From contig PHDT01000014.1 in assembly GCA_002842695.1 (NCBI GenBank), forward strand, positions 1 through 54,399: 54,399 bases of DNA, written 5' to 3'. The position numbers and the translations under genes were made by a program. The notes below the pieces were generated by a model. The model saw nothing but the letters and a program-made list of their open reading frames with translations, was not told the origin of the DNA and did no database searches. This stretch comes from Bacteroidetes bacterium HGW-Bacteroidetes-10. GTDB lineage: Bacteria; Bacteroidota; Bacteroidia; Bacteroidales; UBA932. Positions 26,407 to 35,925 of this stretch are shown here, piece by piece. The first letter of the stretch is position 1, and each line of letters opens with the position of its first letter.

Positions 26407-27012
26407 ATGAAAAATGCCTCTATTATTCTGAATTCAGTATTAGCCGCTGCGGTTATAGTTCTGTACATTCTTCACTTCACTTCAAATTCCGGATCTTCAT
26501 CGAATAATTCGGGCAGCGAAGGAGTGGCTGCTCCGTCAGGCAGCGTTGTATATATTCAGATTGACTCTCTGATGAATCAGTATGATATGTTCAATGACCT
26601 TAAATCTGAACTTGAAAGCAAGGCTCAGGTTATTCAGGATGACCTTAGCAAGAAGGGAAGAGCTTTCGAGCGTGATTACAAAGACTGGGAAGAGAAAATC
26701 CAGAAAGGACTTATCACACGTGCTCAGGCAGAAGCTCAGCAACAGCAGCTTGCAGCCCGTCAGCAGGAACTTCAGAATCTCGGACAACAGAAACAAATGG
26801 AGATGGCAGAAGAGGAGAGAGTACTCATAAACAGAGTAATGGACGCTCTTGAATCTTACCTCAAAACATATAATGAGGACAAGAAATTCGCCATCATCAT
26901 CAACTCTTCGGCTACCATGAACACAGTTCTTCAGGCCGACTCAACACTCAACATCACTAAATCGGTTGTTTCCGGTCTTAACGAAGAGTATATCAAAACA
27001 AAAACGAAATAA
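26407..27012 (+). CDS. OmpH/Skp-like protein with N-terminal membrane anchor
   Basis: A 201-residue protein. Start chosen at ATG 26407 (MKNASIIL), not the in-frame codon at 26383, which lies inside the -7 element. The N-terminus has one hydrophobic helix (about 4-24, ILNSVLAAAVIVLYIL) with no good cleavage site, then a Ser/Asn/Gly-rich linker, VVYIQIDSLMNQYDMF as the family's first strand, a Gln/Glu-rich coiled coil (about 70-150, QQQQLAARQQELQNLGQQ) and KKFAIIINSSA. It appears to be a third OmpH homologue, tethered to the inner membrane instead of being released. Role unknown; chaperoning at the membrane is inference. Confidence 0.8.
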   Translation: MKNASIILNSVLAAAVIVLYILHFTSNSGSSSNNSGSEGVAAPSGSVVYIQIDSLMNQYDMFNDLKSELESKAQVIQDDLSKKGRAFERDYKDWEEKIQKGLITRAQAEAQQQQLAARQQELQNLGQQKQMEMAEEERVLINRVMDALESYLKTYNEDKKFAIIINSSATMNTVLQADSTLNITKSVVSGLNEEYIKTKTK

Positions 27013-27034
27013 GGGGACATAACAGAATATCTTT

Positions 27035-28156
27035 GTGAAAATTGCAATCTTATCTTGCTTTTATCCTTACAGAGGTGGGATTGCCCAGTTCAATGCCAAC
27101 ATCTTTCAGGAACTTGGCAAAACTCACGAAGTAAGAGCCTTTAATTTCAGCAGACAGTATCCATCCCTCCTCTTTCCCGGTAAAACACAACTGGTTGAGG
27201 AGGGTGACACTGCCGCAAAAATTGAGAGCACTCCCCTGCTCGACACAGCAAACCCACTGACATATCTATCCACAGCCGCAAAAATAAGAGAGTGGCAGCC
27301 GGATCTCCTTTTAATGAGATACTGGATGTCCTATTTCGCGCCATCCCTGGGCTATGTTGGAAGACATATGAACAAAAACACAAGGGTCATTTCCATCCTT
27401 GACAATGTCATACCTCATGAACAGAGGTTTTTCGACAAACCTTTCACAAAATATTTTCTTGGAGCATCTGATGCTTATGTCGTCTTATCTGACGCTGTGG
27501 GCAAAGATCTCCTTTCATTTAAGCCCCGGGCTAAATTTATTAGTACCCCCCACCCTCTCTACAACCATTTTGGTGAGAGAATTACCAGAGATGAGGCAAT
27601 GAAAAGTCTTGGGCTGGACCCGTCACGCAAAACTCTGCTTTTCTTTGGACTTATAAGAGAGTACAAGGGACTGGATATTCTGCTTGAAGCTTTCTCACTG
27701 CTTGATGATTCATACACTCTTGTTATTGCAGGAGAGCCTTACGGCAGTTTTGCCAGATACCAGGCAATCATTGATGCATCACCAAACAGGGAGAGAATCA
27801 GCCTGCATACCAGATATATTTCAGATAATGAGGTGCCACTATTTTTCTCTGCCTGTGATGTATGTGTTCTTCCCTACAGATCTGCAACTCAGAGCGGGAT
27901 AAGCGCAATTTCCCTGCACTTTTCTGTCCCAATGATTACAACAGATGTTGGAGGATTAAGGGAGGCAATAGAGGAGCCTGGCACTGGCATTGTAGTTGAT
28001 GAACCTGCTCCCCTGCCTGTTGCAAAAGCAATAGAGGAGTTTTTTCAGGGAGAGAGAAGAAAATATTTTACAGACAACATTGAAAAAGAGAAGGTAAAGC
28101 TCTCATGGGGCAACTTCTCAGATAAACTGATTGATTTATACAATACCATCAAATAA
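27035..28156 (+). CDS. GT4-type glycosyltransferase
   Basis: A 373-residue GT-B fold glycosyltransferase. It begins with GTG at 27035 (MKIAILSCFYPYRGGIAQFN); the conserved GGIAQFN loop near residue 15 requires a start at or before here, and the previous gene ends at 27012. The C-terminal half has the GT4 nucleotide-sugar site: KTLLFFGLIREYKGLDILLE, then LPYRSATQSGISAIS and TTDVGGLREAIE. No signal peptide. Acceptor unknown; it could act in lipopolysaccharide, glycolipid or capsule assembly. It is 9 nt upstream of purC, an unrelated function, so operon membership does not reveal its pathway. Confidence 0.88.
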   Translation: MKIAILSCFYPYRGGIAQFNANIFQELGKTHEVRAFNFSRQYPSLLFPGKTQLVEEGDTAAKIESTPLLDTANPLTYLSTAAKIREWQPDLLLMRYWMSYFAPSLGYVGRHMNKNTRVISILDNVIPHEQRFFDKPFTKYFLGASDAYVVLSDAVGKDLLSFKPRAKFISTPHPLYNHFGERITRDEAMKSLGLDPSRKTLLFFGLIREYKGLDILLEAFSLLDDSYTLVIAGEPYGSFARYQAIIDASPNRERISLHTRYISDNEVPLFFSACDVCVLPYRSATQSGISAISLHFSVPMITTDVGGLREAIEEPGTGIVVDEPAPLPVAKAIEEFFQGERRKYFTDNIEKEKVKLSWGNFSDKLIDLYNTIK

Positions 28157-28165
28157 CCCACAGCA

Positions 28166-29116
28166 ATGAAGGCAATAACAAGAACCGAATTCAATTTCAA
28201 GAATCAGACCGGCAAATATGTCGGCAAAGTGAGAGACGTATACAGCATTGGTGACGATTACCTGGTGATGATAGCATCTGACAGGATTTCTGCATTTGAT
28301 GTGGTGCTTCCTAAAGGAATTCCATACAAGGGACAGGTTCTTAACCAGATTGCTTCAAGATTCCTTGACCTTACTCAGGATATTGTTCCAAACTGGAAAA
28401 TTGCATCACCTGACCCAATGGTTACTGTAGGACACAAATGTGTGGGGTACCCGGTAGAGATGATTGTACGGGCATACCTGACCGGAAGCTCATGGAGGGC
28501 ATACAAGGGAGGAGCCCGCGAGATATGTGGTGTTAGTATACCTGACGGAATGAAGGAGCATCAGGCATTTCCTCAGCCCATAGTTACTCCTACCACAAAG
28601 GCAGAGATTGGAGAACATGATGCAGATATTTCCAGAGAGGAGATAATTGCAAAAGGGCTTGTAAGTGAGGCTGAATACAACAAACTTGAAGAGTATGCTC
28701 TTGCTCTCTTCGCCAGGGGAACTGAAATTGCAGCAGAGAGGGGCCTGATTCTTGTAGATACCAAATACGAATTTGGAAAGAAAGGTGACACTATATACCT
28801 GATTGACGAAATTCACACTCCTGACTCTTCCCGTTATTTTTATAAAGAGAGTTATCAGGAGTTGTTTGAGAAGGGCTTAGCTCAAAGACAACTCTCAAAA
28901 GAGTTCGTAAGAGAGTGGCTCATGGAAAACAACTTCTCAGGCCAGCCTGGACAGGTTGTTCCGGAGATGACAGATGAAATTGTAAATTCAATTTCGGAAA
29001 GGTATATCGAACTTTTCGAGCATATTACAGGCACTAAGTTCGAAAAGGCTCAGTACGGGGATGATATTTACGAGAGAATCGAAACCAATATAAACAACAT
29101 GCTCGCAAGACTATGA
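28166..29116 (+). CDS. purC: Phosphoribosylaminoimidazole-succinocarboxamide synthase
   Basis: A 316-residue SAICAR synthetase of the longer (~310) class. It joins CAIR and aspartate in purine synthesis, using ATP. Motifs: [68 protein letters not shown] and [14 protein letters not shown]. Its stop overlaps the next gene's start by 4 nt, which indicates coupled translation. Confidence 0.96.
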   Translation: MKAITRTEFNFKNQTGKYVGKVRDVYSIGDDYLVMIASDRISAFDVVLPKGIPYKGQVLNQIASRFLDLTQDIVPNWKIASPDPMVTVGHKCVGYPVEMIVRAYLTGSSWRAYKGGAREICGVSIPDGMKEHQAFPQPIVTPTTKAEIGEHDADISREEIIAKGLVSEAEYNKLEEYALALFARGTEIAAERGLILVDTKYEFGKKGDTIYLIDEIHTPDSSRYFYKESYQELFEKGLAQRQLSKEFVREWLMENNFSGQPGQVVPEMTDEIVNSISERYIELFEHITGTKFEKAQYGDDIYERIETNINNMLARL

Positions 29117-30723
29117 AGTATATTCGCATTGTAATGCTGGCACTGCTCTCTCTGATGGGAGCAAATGCCGTTGCCCAGTACACACCACCTCCTGTAACTG
29201 TTTCATCGGAAATAATCCGCAATGAAAAGGGAGAATTTTTTGTACACAAGGTTGAGAAGAAGCAGACTCTCTTCTCTATTGCTAAAGCATACAATGCAGA
29301 AGTTAACCAGATAACTGCCGACAATCCTCTCCTCAGGGGAGGATTGAAGATTGGTGACATTGTACTTATACGCAGAGGAGAAGCTCCCGCACAAAAAGAG
29401 AATCAGCCTTTGCCAACGGAAAGGCAACAGGATATTCACTATACCAAACATGTGGTGAGATGGTATGAAACTATTGAATCTATTGCCTTAAAATACAAGG
29501 TAACGGCAGATGAGATTACCACTCTCAACAGCATTACAGATCCAGACCTTAGACCAAGGCAGGTCTTGCTTATCCCGGACAGATCTGGTTTAATTCCGGA
29601 TAAAGCGGAAATTCCATCCGAAACAAAGGAGAGAGGAATTTTTTCGGGAGGCGTGGCCAATAATCATGTTGTATCTCTGATTCTACCGTTTAACGCCAGA
29701 AATTACGAAGCTAACCCGGGGACGAATAACTATCTGGACTTTTACCAGGGCTTTCTTCTTGCGGCAAATGATGCCAAAGAGAATGGAATGAATTTGAAGC
29801 TAAAGATTATTGATAACAAGGAGTATTCTAATACTGCTCTTATTGCATCTTCTGGCAGGCTTGATGGTTCGGGGCTGATAATCGGCCCTGTGTTTGCAGA
29901 TGAAATATCCGGTCTGCTGGACTATACACGTGAAAAGGCTATACCGCTAATATCACCGATGGACCCTTCCAGTGAGAAATTTGTTGAGGGAAACCCTCAG
30001 TTTCTTCAGGTATCTGTCCCTGTTGTTACTCAGCAAAATGTCCTTATTTCTGCTATTGATCCAAATTCTCATGTTGCAATCTTCTGCGAAGAGGGAACTC
30101 AGAATTCTGAACAGGTAAACATAACCAGACAACTCCTCAGCTCAAAGGGAATTCCTTATACATTTTACTCATACGCTCTGCTCAAAGGAAGGTCTGTACA
30201 CTCACAGCTTGTATCTAAACTAAGCAGGGATAAAATGAACTCAGTAGTTGTTCTGTCAAACTCCGAAGCTTTTGTATCAGATATTCTGAGAAACCTCAAT
30301 CTGATTTTTACCAGAGATGGTTATAAAATCTCTCTCTACGGAACTCCGAGATGGAGAAATTTCGATAATGTTGATATTGATTATTACCATACAATGAATC
30401 TGCATCTTGCTCTTCAGTACAACGTAGATTACTCAGAAGCAGATGTGAGCCGCTTCCTGTCAAGATACAGGGCAATGTTTGGAGCTGAGCCATCGCCATA
30501 TGCTTTTCAGGCTTACGATCTTGGTAACTTTTTCCTCTCATCTCTTATGAAATATGGAGAAGATTTCATCGATTACCTTGACGAAGAGACAAAAACCAGA
30601 ATGCTTCAATCAAGCTACAGCTTCGAGAGATCGAAACGCGGAAGCGGATTCATTAACAACGGCATTCGCCTGATTATCTATAAACCCGATTATTCAATCG
30701 AGACGCGCAGTTTTGGTAGATAG
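29113..30723 (+). CDS. LysM and type-1 periplasmic-binding-protein fusion
   Basis: A 536-residue exported protein. Signal peptide about 1-22 (GANAVAQ). Two LysM repeats follow: about 45-92 ([20 protein letters not shown]) and about 110-160 ([20 protein letters not shown]). The rest (about 180-536) resembles the type-1 periplasmic ligand-binding fold of amino-acid ABC receptors: [51 protein letters not shown] and, late, [20 protein letters not shown]. No transporter genes are adjacent, so it is probably a peptidoglycan-bound sensor or scaffold and not an ABC importer. Its end overlaps the convergent aminopeptidase gene by 30 nt. Confidence 0.82.
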   Translation: MKYIRIVMLALLSLMGANAVAQYTPPPVTVSSEIIRNEKGEFFVHKVEKKQTLFSIAKAYNAEVNQITADNPLLRGGLKIGDIVLIRRGEAPAQKENQPLPTERQQDIHYTKHVVRWYETIESIALKYKVTADEITTLNSITDPDLRPRQVLLIPDRSGLIPDKAEIPSETKERGIFSGGVANNHVVSLILPFNARNYEANPGTNNYLDFYQGFLLAANDAKENGMNLKLKIIDNKEYSNTALIASSGRLDGSGLIIGPVFADEISGLLDYTREKAIPLISPMDPSSEKFVEGNPQFLQVSVPVVTQQNVLISAIDPNSHVAIFCEEGTQNSEQVNITRQLLSSKGIPYTFYSYALLKGRSVHSQLVSKLSRDKMNSVVVLSNSEAFVSDILRNLNLIFTRDGYKISLYGTPRWRNFDNVDIDYYHTMNLHLALQYNVDYSEADVSRFLSRYRAMFGAEPSPYAFQAYDLGNFFLSSLMKYGEDFIDYLDEETKTRMLQSSYSFERSKRGSGFINNGIRLIIYKPDYSIETRSFGR

Positions 30724-32478
30724 CCATTTACGTTCGCTTTCAGAAAGATATGGAGATAGTCTGTTATAGACTTCTGCATTATATTCATTTAACCATTCAA
30801 GGGAGTCAGACGGGAGATATCTCTTATCTACAGGGGAAGTTTCTATTGGAATATATGTAAGTGTTTCGAACTTGTAAAAATCACCCCACCTGCTCTCCAT
30901 CCAGGAAGTACACATGATTGTGTTCTCTATTCTTATGCCATACTCTCCCTCCTGATATACTGCCGGCTCGTTTGACATTACCATTCCCGGTTCTATCACA
31001 ACAGGATTTTCTTCCATTCTTATGCTTTGAGGTCCTTCGTGAACACAGAGGTAATGACCAATCCCATGACCCGTCCCGTGCAGATAGAGTTTGGCAACAG
31101 AGCAGATAGGTCCCCTGGCCAGGAAATCCAGCTGTGATCCGCGGGTGCCTTTGGGGAATCTTGCCATTGAAAGGGCTATCATACCGCGAAGAATAAGAGT
31201 GTAGTCTCTGCGCTGTTCATCAGTGAGAGGACCAACAGGTAATGTTCTGGTGGTATCAGTTGTTCCGCAGCTGTAATGTCCTCCTGTATCTACAAGCAGA
31301 AATCCGGCTTTTTCAATAACAACCGGCTCACCGGAAGGCGAATAGTGAGGCATTGCTGCATTAGCTCCATAGGCTACAATAGGATGAAAACTCTCTCCTC
31401 TGTACTCTGGCGACTCTGCCCTGAACCTCTGCATGACTTCTGAAACTGACTCCTCGGTAATCTCCTCTCCGTTTTTTACACTCTCCTCTATATGAATCAG
31501 TGTCTTTACCCATGCTATTCCGTCCATCTGCATGGCTTTACGGAATCCTTCTGCCTCAACCGAATTTTTAACAGCTTTCATCATGGTAATTACTCCTCCC
31601 CTGCTTTGGAGAAGGAAGAAACGGGCACCGCCCTTTACTGCAGAATTGTAATTTTTAATTGAGACCTTATCGGGGTGTGCAATGCGAACAGAATCGACAG
31701 GAAAATCAGAAAGGAATGAAGAGAATGTATCATATGGCATAATCACAACACCCTCTTTTTCAAGCATACGACGCTCCTGAATCTGAATTGCTCCCGGGTT
31801 TACAAACAGGTAGATTTTATCTCTTGTTACGGCAGCATATGATAATACCAGCGGGTTATAAGGAATATCGTTCCCCCTGATGTTGCACAGCCATGCAATA
31901 TCGTCGCATTGCGAAACCAGATAAATGAAGTTCCCGTGAAGTTCAAGATTATTAACAAAGCGCCTGTGCTTTGAGGATGTACTTTCACCGGAAATCTCCT
32001 CGCCCAGTACATCAATTTTCCCAAATTTAAGCAAAGGTCTGTCATCCCATATTTTCATGAAAGGATCATTGCAAAGCTGAATATTCAGGCTGTTGAGCGA
32101 TATTTTAAGGGTGTTGTATTCAGATACTGAGAAAAGTGAAGAGTCAATTCCGACACTTTGATTTGCCTCAAGTTTCGTCTGAAGCCATGCCTCAACTGTT
32201 TCGGTGCCGGGCATTCTTAGTTTCTTAAGCTCTATCCCTGTTCCCTCAAGCTCTCTTTCGGCCTGAATGAAGTATCTTGAATCTGTCCAGAGAGCTGCCT
32301 CCTTATGTGTGATAACTACTGTTCCGGCCGAGCCGGTGAAACCGGAAATCCATGCCCGGCAATTAAAATGATCCTGTATATATTCTCCAAAATGAGGGTC
32401 GTTTGAAGGAACAATGAACGCAGAGAGTGCCATCTCTTTCATGTACTCTCTCAGAAGTTCCAGTTTGAAATTTTTCAT
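30694..32478 (-). CDS. M24-family Xaa-Pro aminopeptidase (aminopeptidase P type)
   Basis: A 594-residue cytoplasmic metallopeptidase of the three-domain aminopeptidase P type, which removes N-terminal residues preceding proline. The creatinase-like N-terminal domains include NDPHFGEYI and WTDSRYFIQAE. The catalytic domain carries the five metal ligands: the two Asp of LLVDTGGHYSCGTTDTTRT, the His of HGTGHGIGHYL, and the two Glu of MSNEPAVYQ and IRIENTI. Length fits the ~590-residue Bacteroidota form. Divergent from rubrerythrin. Confidence 0.94.
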   Translation of the reverse strand: MKNFKLELLREYMKEMALSAFIVPSNDPHFGEYIQDHFNCRAWISGFTGSAGTVVITHKEAALWTDSRYFIQAERELEGTGIELKKLRMPGTETVEAWLQTKLEANQSVGIDSSLFSVSEYNTLKISLNSLNIQLCNDPFMKIWDDRPLLKFGKIDVLGEEISGESTSSKHRRFVNNLELHGNFIYLVSQCDDIAWLCNIRGNDIPYNPLVLSYAAVTRDKIYLFVNPGAIQIQERRMLEKEGVVIMPYDTFSSFLSDFPVDSVRIAHPDKVSIKNYNSAVKGGARFFLLQSRGGVITMMKAVKNSVEAEGFRKAMQMDGIAWVKTLIHIEESVKNGEEITEESVSEVMQRFRAESPEYRGESFHPIVAYGANAAMPHYSPSGEPVVIEKAGFLLVDTGGHYSCGTTDTTRTLPVGPLTDEQRRDYTLILRGMIALSMARFPKGTRGSQLDFLARGPICSVAKLYLHGTGHGIGHYLCVHEGPQSIRMEENPVVIEPGMVMSNEPAVYQEGEYGIRIENTIMCTSWMESRWGDFYKFETLTYIPIETSPVDKRYLPSDSLEWLNEYNAEVYNRLSPYLSESERKWLSTKTARLD

Positions 32479-32513
32479 AAAGAAATGTTATTATTTGATA
32501 GCTTCTGTCTATA

Positions 32514-32539
32514 CAAATATAGTAAAACTACCATTGCAA
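32514..32539 (-). promoter_or_regulatory. Possible promoter of the M24 aminopeptidase gene
   Basis: On the minus strand TATATTTG (32521-32514) ends 35 nt before the ATG at 32478. The TTG at 32539-32537 is 15 nt upstream and belongs to the palindrome TTGCAA, whose other strand supplies the -33 of the rubrerythrin promoter. Confidence 0.4.
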
Positions 32540-32564
32540 CAGAGCATTATTTTCACTAATTTTG
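32534..32564 (+). promoter_or_regulatory. Predicted rubrerythrin promoter
   Basis: TAATTTTG at 32557-32564 with TTG at 32534-32536 and a spacer of exactly 20 nt, a very good match to the Bacteroidota promoter. The ATG follows 28 nt later. Confidence 0.6.
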
Positions 32565-32592
32565 CTTCAAATCACCACTAAAAAATAATGAT

Positions 32593-33171
32593 ATGGAAAA
32601 AAGTATCAAAGGTACTAGAACTGAGCAGAATCTCCTGAAAGCTTTCGCAGGAGAATCACAGGCAAGGAGCAGATATGTATATTTCTCAAGCGTTGCCAAA
32701 AAAGAGGGCTTTGAGCATATAGCAGCTGTATTTGCAGAAACAGCAGAACAGGAAAAAGAGCATGCAAAACGCTTCTTCAGCTTTCTGGAAGGTGGAATGG
32801 TTGAAATTACAGCTTCGTACCCGGCAGGCATAATTGGAACCACAAAAGACAATCTTGCTGCAGCAGCAGATGGCGAAAACGAAGAGTGGACAGAACTTTA
32901 CCCAACTTTTGCAGAAATTGCAATGGAGGAGGGATTTCCTAAAGTGGCAACAGCTTTTAAAATGATTGCAAAAGTTGAAGCAGAACACGAAGCAAGATAC
33001 CGCACCCTGCTTGCCCGAGTTGAGGCAGAAAAAGTGTTTGAAAGGGATGAAGAGATTGAATGGCAGTGCCGCAACTGCGGATATGTTCACAAAGGCAAAA
33101 AAGCCCTTGAGAACTGCCCTGCATGTAACCACCCTAAGGCACACTTTGAGCCAAAGAAAAATAATTATTAG
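32593..33171 (+). CDS. rbr: Rubrerythrin
   Basis: A 192-residue non-haem di-iron peroxidase that reduces H2O2 in anaerobes. The ferritin-like domain (about 1-145) has the ligand-type residues Glu21, Glu54 with His57 (ExxH), the Glu95-98 cluster, and Glu129 with His132 (ExxH). The C-terminal rubredoxin-like domain has CxxC-x12-CxxC at Cys159, Cys162, Cys175 and Cys178. Complete and of usual length. Confidence 0.97.
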   Translation: MEKSIKGTRTEQNLLKAFAGESQARSRYVYFSSVAKKEGFEHIAAVFAETAEQEKEHAKRFFSFLEGGMVEITASYPAGIIGTTKDNLAAAADGENEEWTELYPTFAEIAMEEGFPKVATAFKMIAKVEAEHEARYRTLLARVEAEKVFERDEEIEWQCRNCGYVHKGKKALENCPACNHPKAHFEPKKNNY

Positions 33172-33187
33172 GAGTTGAAAATTAGCC

Positions 33188-33195
33188 TATATTTG
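33188..33195 (+). promoter_or_regulatory. -7 element upstream of the Gate-domain gene
   Basis: TATATTTG in the 39-nt gap after rubrerythrin, 15 nt before the ATG at 33211. No well-placed -33. Confidence 0.35.
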
Positions 33196-33210
33196 CAGAT
33201 TATTTGAAAC

Positions 33211-34155
33211 ATGGATAATTCTGCAATTAATAGAGCAATCAGCTCGGTAAAAGAGATTCTGCCAAAGACACTTAAAACCTGTCTTTGGCTTGTTCGTATT
33301 ACGGTACTCGTAACACTTGGTGTACTTTTCCTTGAATACTTTGATATTCTTCCCTGGATTTCGAAACTTCTGAACCCTTTGTTCAACATGCTGGGACTTC
33401 CAGGAGAGGCGTCACTCGCATACGTTACCGGATATTTTGTTAATGTATACTCAGCCATTGCCGTAATGGCCACTCTTAACCTGGACATACGTACAGTTAC
33501 AATCCTGTCTGTCATGATCCTTGCTTCTCACAACATGATTACTGAAACTGCCGTCCAGAAGAAAACAGGTTCATCTGCCATACGGATAGTTATCATCAGG
33601 ACACTCTCTGCCATTGCACTGGGATTTATTCTGAATATTATCATGCCGGGCGGTGGCAAACTGGCGGTTATAGAAGCTCAGGCAACAGACCTTACTCTTA
33701 TTGAGATGCTGCAAGTCTGGTTCTTTAAGACAATTAAGCTTATCGCTCTGATGACCATACTGATTTTCACTCTTTCCATCATGCAGAGACTCCTCTCCGA
33801 ATTTGGAGTAATCCGCTGGCTCTCTAAGTTTATGAGGCCGGTGATGGCCTTCTTTGGACTTCCCGCAAAGACTTCATTCCTCTGGATTGTTGCAAATACC
33901 CTGGGTCTTGCATACGGCGCAGCAGTCATGATTGACGAAACCGAATCTGGAAAGATTACAAAAACAGATGTAGACCTGCTTAATCACCACATTGCTATCT
34001 CTCACAGTAACCTTGAGGATGTACTTCTTCTTGCCTCTGTTGGAGCAATGATTCCATGGATGGTTTTATCAAGGTGGGCATTCTCATTTCTGCTGGTGTG
34101 GGAGCTGAGACTCGAGATGGCAATACGAAAAAAATTTCCTACCTTTGTGGGTTGA
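33211..34155 (+). CDS. Nucleoside-recognition (Gate) domain membrane protein
   Basis: A 314-residue polytopic membrane protein with two halves, each resembling a Gate/SpmA-SpmB-type domain: about 20-140 (LEYFDILPWISKLLNPLFNM, MILASHNMITETAVQKKTGS) and about 165-300 (SEFGVIRWLSKFMRPVMAFF, HHIAISHSNLEDVLLLASVG). Eight or so hydrophobic helices are visible. Substrate is not known for this family in Bacteroidota; nucleosides or ions have been suggested for relatives. Adjacent to rubrerythrin and trxB, but nothing links their functions. Confidence 0.8.
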   Translation: MDNSAINRAISSVKEILPKTLKTCLWLVRITVLVTLGVLFLEYFDILPWISKLLNPLFNMLGLPGEASLAYVTGYFVNVYSAIAVMATLNLDIRTVTILSVMILASHNMITETAVQKKTGSSAIRIVIIRTLSAIALGFILNIIMPGGGKLAVIEAQATDLTLIEMLQVWFFKTIKLIALMTILIFTLSIMQRLLSEFGVIRWLSKFMRPVMAFFGLPAKTSFLWIVANTLGLAYGAAVMIDETESGKITKTDVDLLNHHIAISHSNLEDVLLLASVGAMIPWMVLSRWAFSFLLVWELRLEMAIRKKFPTFVG

Positions 34156-34179
34156 AAATCATATCAAACAAAAGTTTAA

Positions 34180-35115
34180 ATGAACGCAGAAAAAATAAAA
34201 TGTTTAATCATTGGCAGTGGCCCTGCGGGCTATACAGCTGCCATATATGCATCCAGAGCTAATATTAGTCCTGTTCTGTACGAAGGTATTCAGCCCGGTG
34301 GCCAGCTAACAACTACCACCGAGATTGATAATTTCCCCGGATATCCTGAGGGAATCTCAGGAAATGAGATGATGGAAGATCTTAAAAAACAAGCTGTAAG
34401 ATTTGGTACTGATGTGCGCTTTGGGCTTGTGACCAAGGCAGACTTGTCAGAAAGACCTTTTAAAATTACAATTGACGAAGAGAAGGAGATTATTGCAGAT
34501 ACTGTTATAATCTCAACGGGAGCAACTGCAAAATATCTTGGAATTGAGTCAGAAGAGAAGTTTCGCGGGCAGGGTGTTTCTGCATGTGCAACTTGTGACG
34601 GATTTTTCTATAAGGGAAAAGATGTTGCTGTTGTGGGAGGCGGAGATACAGCATGCGAAGAGGCTACTTACCTTGCAGGATTGTGCAATAAAGTTTATCT
34701 GATTGTACGCCGCGATGTTCTCAGAGCATCCAAGGCTATGCAAGAGAGGGTAAAAAACACCCCTAACATAGAGATTCTATGGAACTACAATACAAAAGAG
34801 TTGACCGGTACTCCAATGGGAGGAGTTAATGGTGCGATTCTTGTTCATAAGAATGGTACCGAAAAGAAAATAGATATACATGGCTTTTTCCTGGCAATAG
34901 GACACCATCCGAATTCTGAACTTTTCTCTCAGTGGATTAATACCAATGAAGAGGGTTATATCATAACCGAGGGAAAGAGCAGCAAAACCAGTGTCCCGGG
35001 TGTATTTGCCGCAGGTGATGTACAGGACCCGAATTACCGTCAGGCAATTACCGCTGCCGGATCTGGATGTATGGCTGCTATGGACGCAGAACGTTTTCTT
35101 TCGGAAAACAAATAA
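34180..35115 (+). CDS. trxB: Thioredoxin reductase
   Basis: A 311-residue flavoprotein that passes electrons from NADPH to thioredoxin. FAD motif GSGPAGYTAAIYASRA (about 9-24), redox pair CATC in SACATCDGFFYKG, NADPH motif VGGGDTACEEATYLA, and the second FAD motif VFAAGDVQDPNYRQAITAAG. Low-molecular-weight class by length. Likely serves both thioredoxin and the thiol peroxidase-like protein encoded at 42034. Confidence 0.96.
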   Translation: MNAEKIKCLIIGSGPAGYTAAIYASRANISPVLYEGIQPGGQLTTTTEIDNFPGYPEGISGNEMMEDLKKQAVRFGTDVRFGLVTKADLSERPFKITIDEEKEIIADTVIISTGATAKYLGIESEEKFRGQGVSACATCDGFFYKGKDVAVVGGGDTACEEATYLAGLCNKVYLIVRRDVLRASKAMQERVKNTPNIEILWNYNTKELTGTPMGGVNGAILVHKNGTEKKIDIHGFFLAIGHHPNSELFSQWINTNEEGYIITEGKSSKTSVPGVFAAGDVQDPNYRQAITAAGSGCMAAMDAERFLSENK

Positions 35116-35125
35116 TATTTCAAAA

Positions 35126-35923
35126 ATGAAAATTGCAAAGCTTTCAATTGTTATCCTGCTGGGAGTAATTTTTACCTCCTGTGCCTCCAAGTACGAACTT
35201 CTGTTAAGAAGTGCAGATGTTGACCTGAAATATAAGGGCGCATTTGAATATTTTGAACAGAAAAAGTACAAAAAAGCTGCCGACCTTTTTGAGCAGATTC
35301 TTATTGCCACAAAGGGTACCGAAAGAGACGACTCTGTTCAGTTCTATTTTGGTCTGAGCAACTATAATTTTGGAGACCTTGAAACAGCCGAGACAAACTT
35401 CGATCAGTTCACAAAAGTTTTCCCAAGGAGTCCCTTTACAGAAGAGGCAAGATACCTGAGACTTGACTGCCTGTATGAATCTACATACAGATATGAACTT
35501 GATCAATTGCCAACTTACAGGGCCATGTCTGCAATCAATGAGTTTTTATATGACTATCCAAACTCTAAATACCTTGTAAAATGCAAGGATATGCTGGTTG
35601 ACATGCAGGAACGCCTGGACAAGAAGGGTTATGAGGCGGCAAAAATTTACTTTACAATTGAAGACTACAAGGCAGCTACATTTGCACTTAAAAATGCAAT
35701 CAAGGAGAATCCGGACAACAGATACAGGGAAGATATCATGTATCACCTTGTACTCTCACAGTACAGATACGCTGCTCAGAGCATAAAAGAAAAACAAAAG
35801 GAGAGATACATGGCTCTCATTGATGAATATTACAATTTTGTAAGTGAGTTTCCGGATTCTAAATACAGAAAGTCTGTAGATGGAATGTTTGAAAAAGCAC
35901 AATCTGAAACAAATAAAAAATAG
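35126..35923 (+). CDS. bamD: Outer-membrane protein assembly lipoprotein BamD
   Basis: A 265-residue lipoprotein. Start chosen at ATG 35126 (MKIAKLSIVILLGVIFTSCA, lipobox ending Cys19), because the longer open frame from 34991 lies inside trxB. Tetratricopeptide-like helices follow: GAFEYFEQKKYKKAADLFEQ, FYFGLSNYNFGDLETAETNF and VFPRSPFTEEARYLR. It is the essential partner of BamA in the outer-membrane barrel assembly complex. Two nt upstream of rpoZ. Confidence 0.93.
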   Translation: MKIAKLSIVILLGVIFTSCASKYELLLRSADVDLKYKGAFEYFEQKKYKKAADLFEQILIATKGTERDDSVQFYFGLSNYNFGDLETAETNFDQFTKVFPRSPFTEEARYLRLDCLYESTYRYELDQLPTYRAMSAINEFLYDYPNSKYLVKCKDMLVDMQERLDKKGYEAAKIYFTIEDYKAATFALKNAIKENPDNRYREDIMYHLVLSQYRYAAQSIKEKQKERYMALIDEYYNFVSEFPDSKYRKSVDGMFEKAQSETNKK

Positions 35924-35925
35924 AT

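Noticed and set aside
32686..33144. 152-codon Cys/Phe-rich open frame opposite rubrerythrin
   Set aside because: Its composition is the mirror of the Glu/Lys/Ala-rich rubrerythrin codons, with no independent start signal.
34991..35125. 45-residue N-terminal extension of bamD
   Set aside because: It overlaps the end of trxB in another frame, and the lipoprotein signal starts at 35126.
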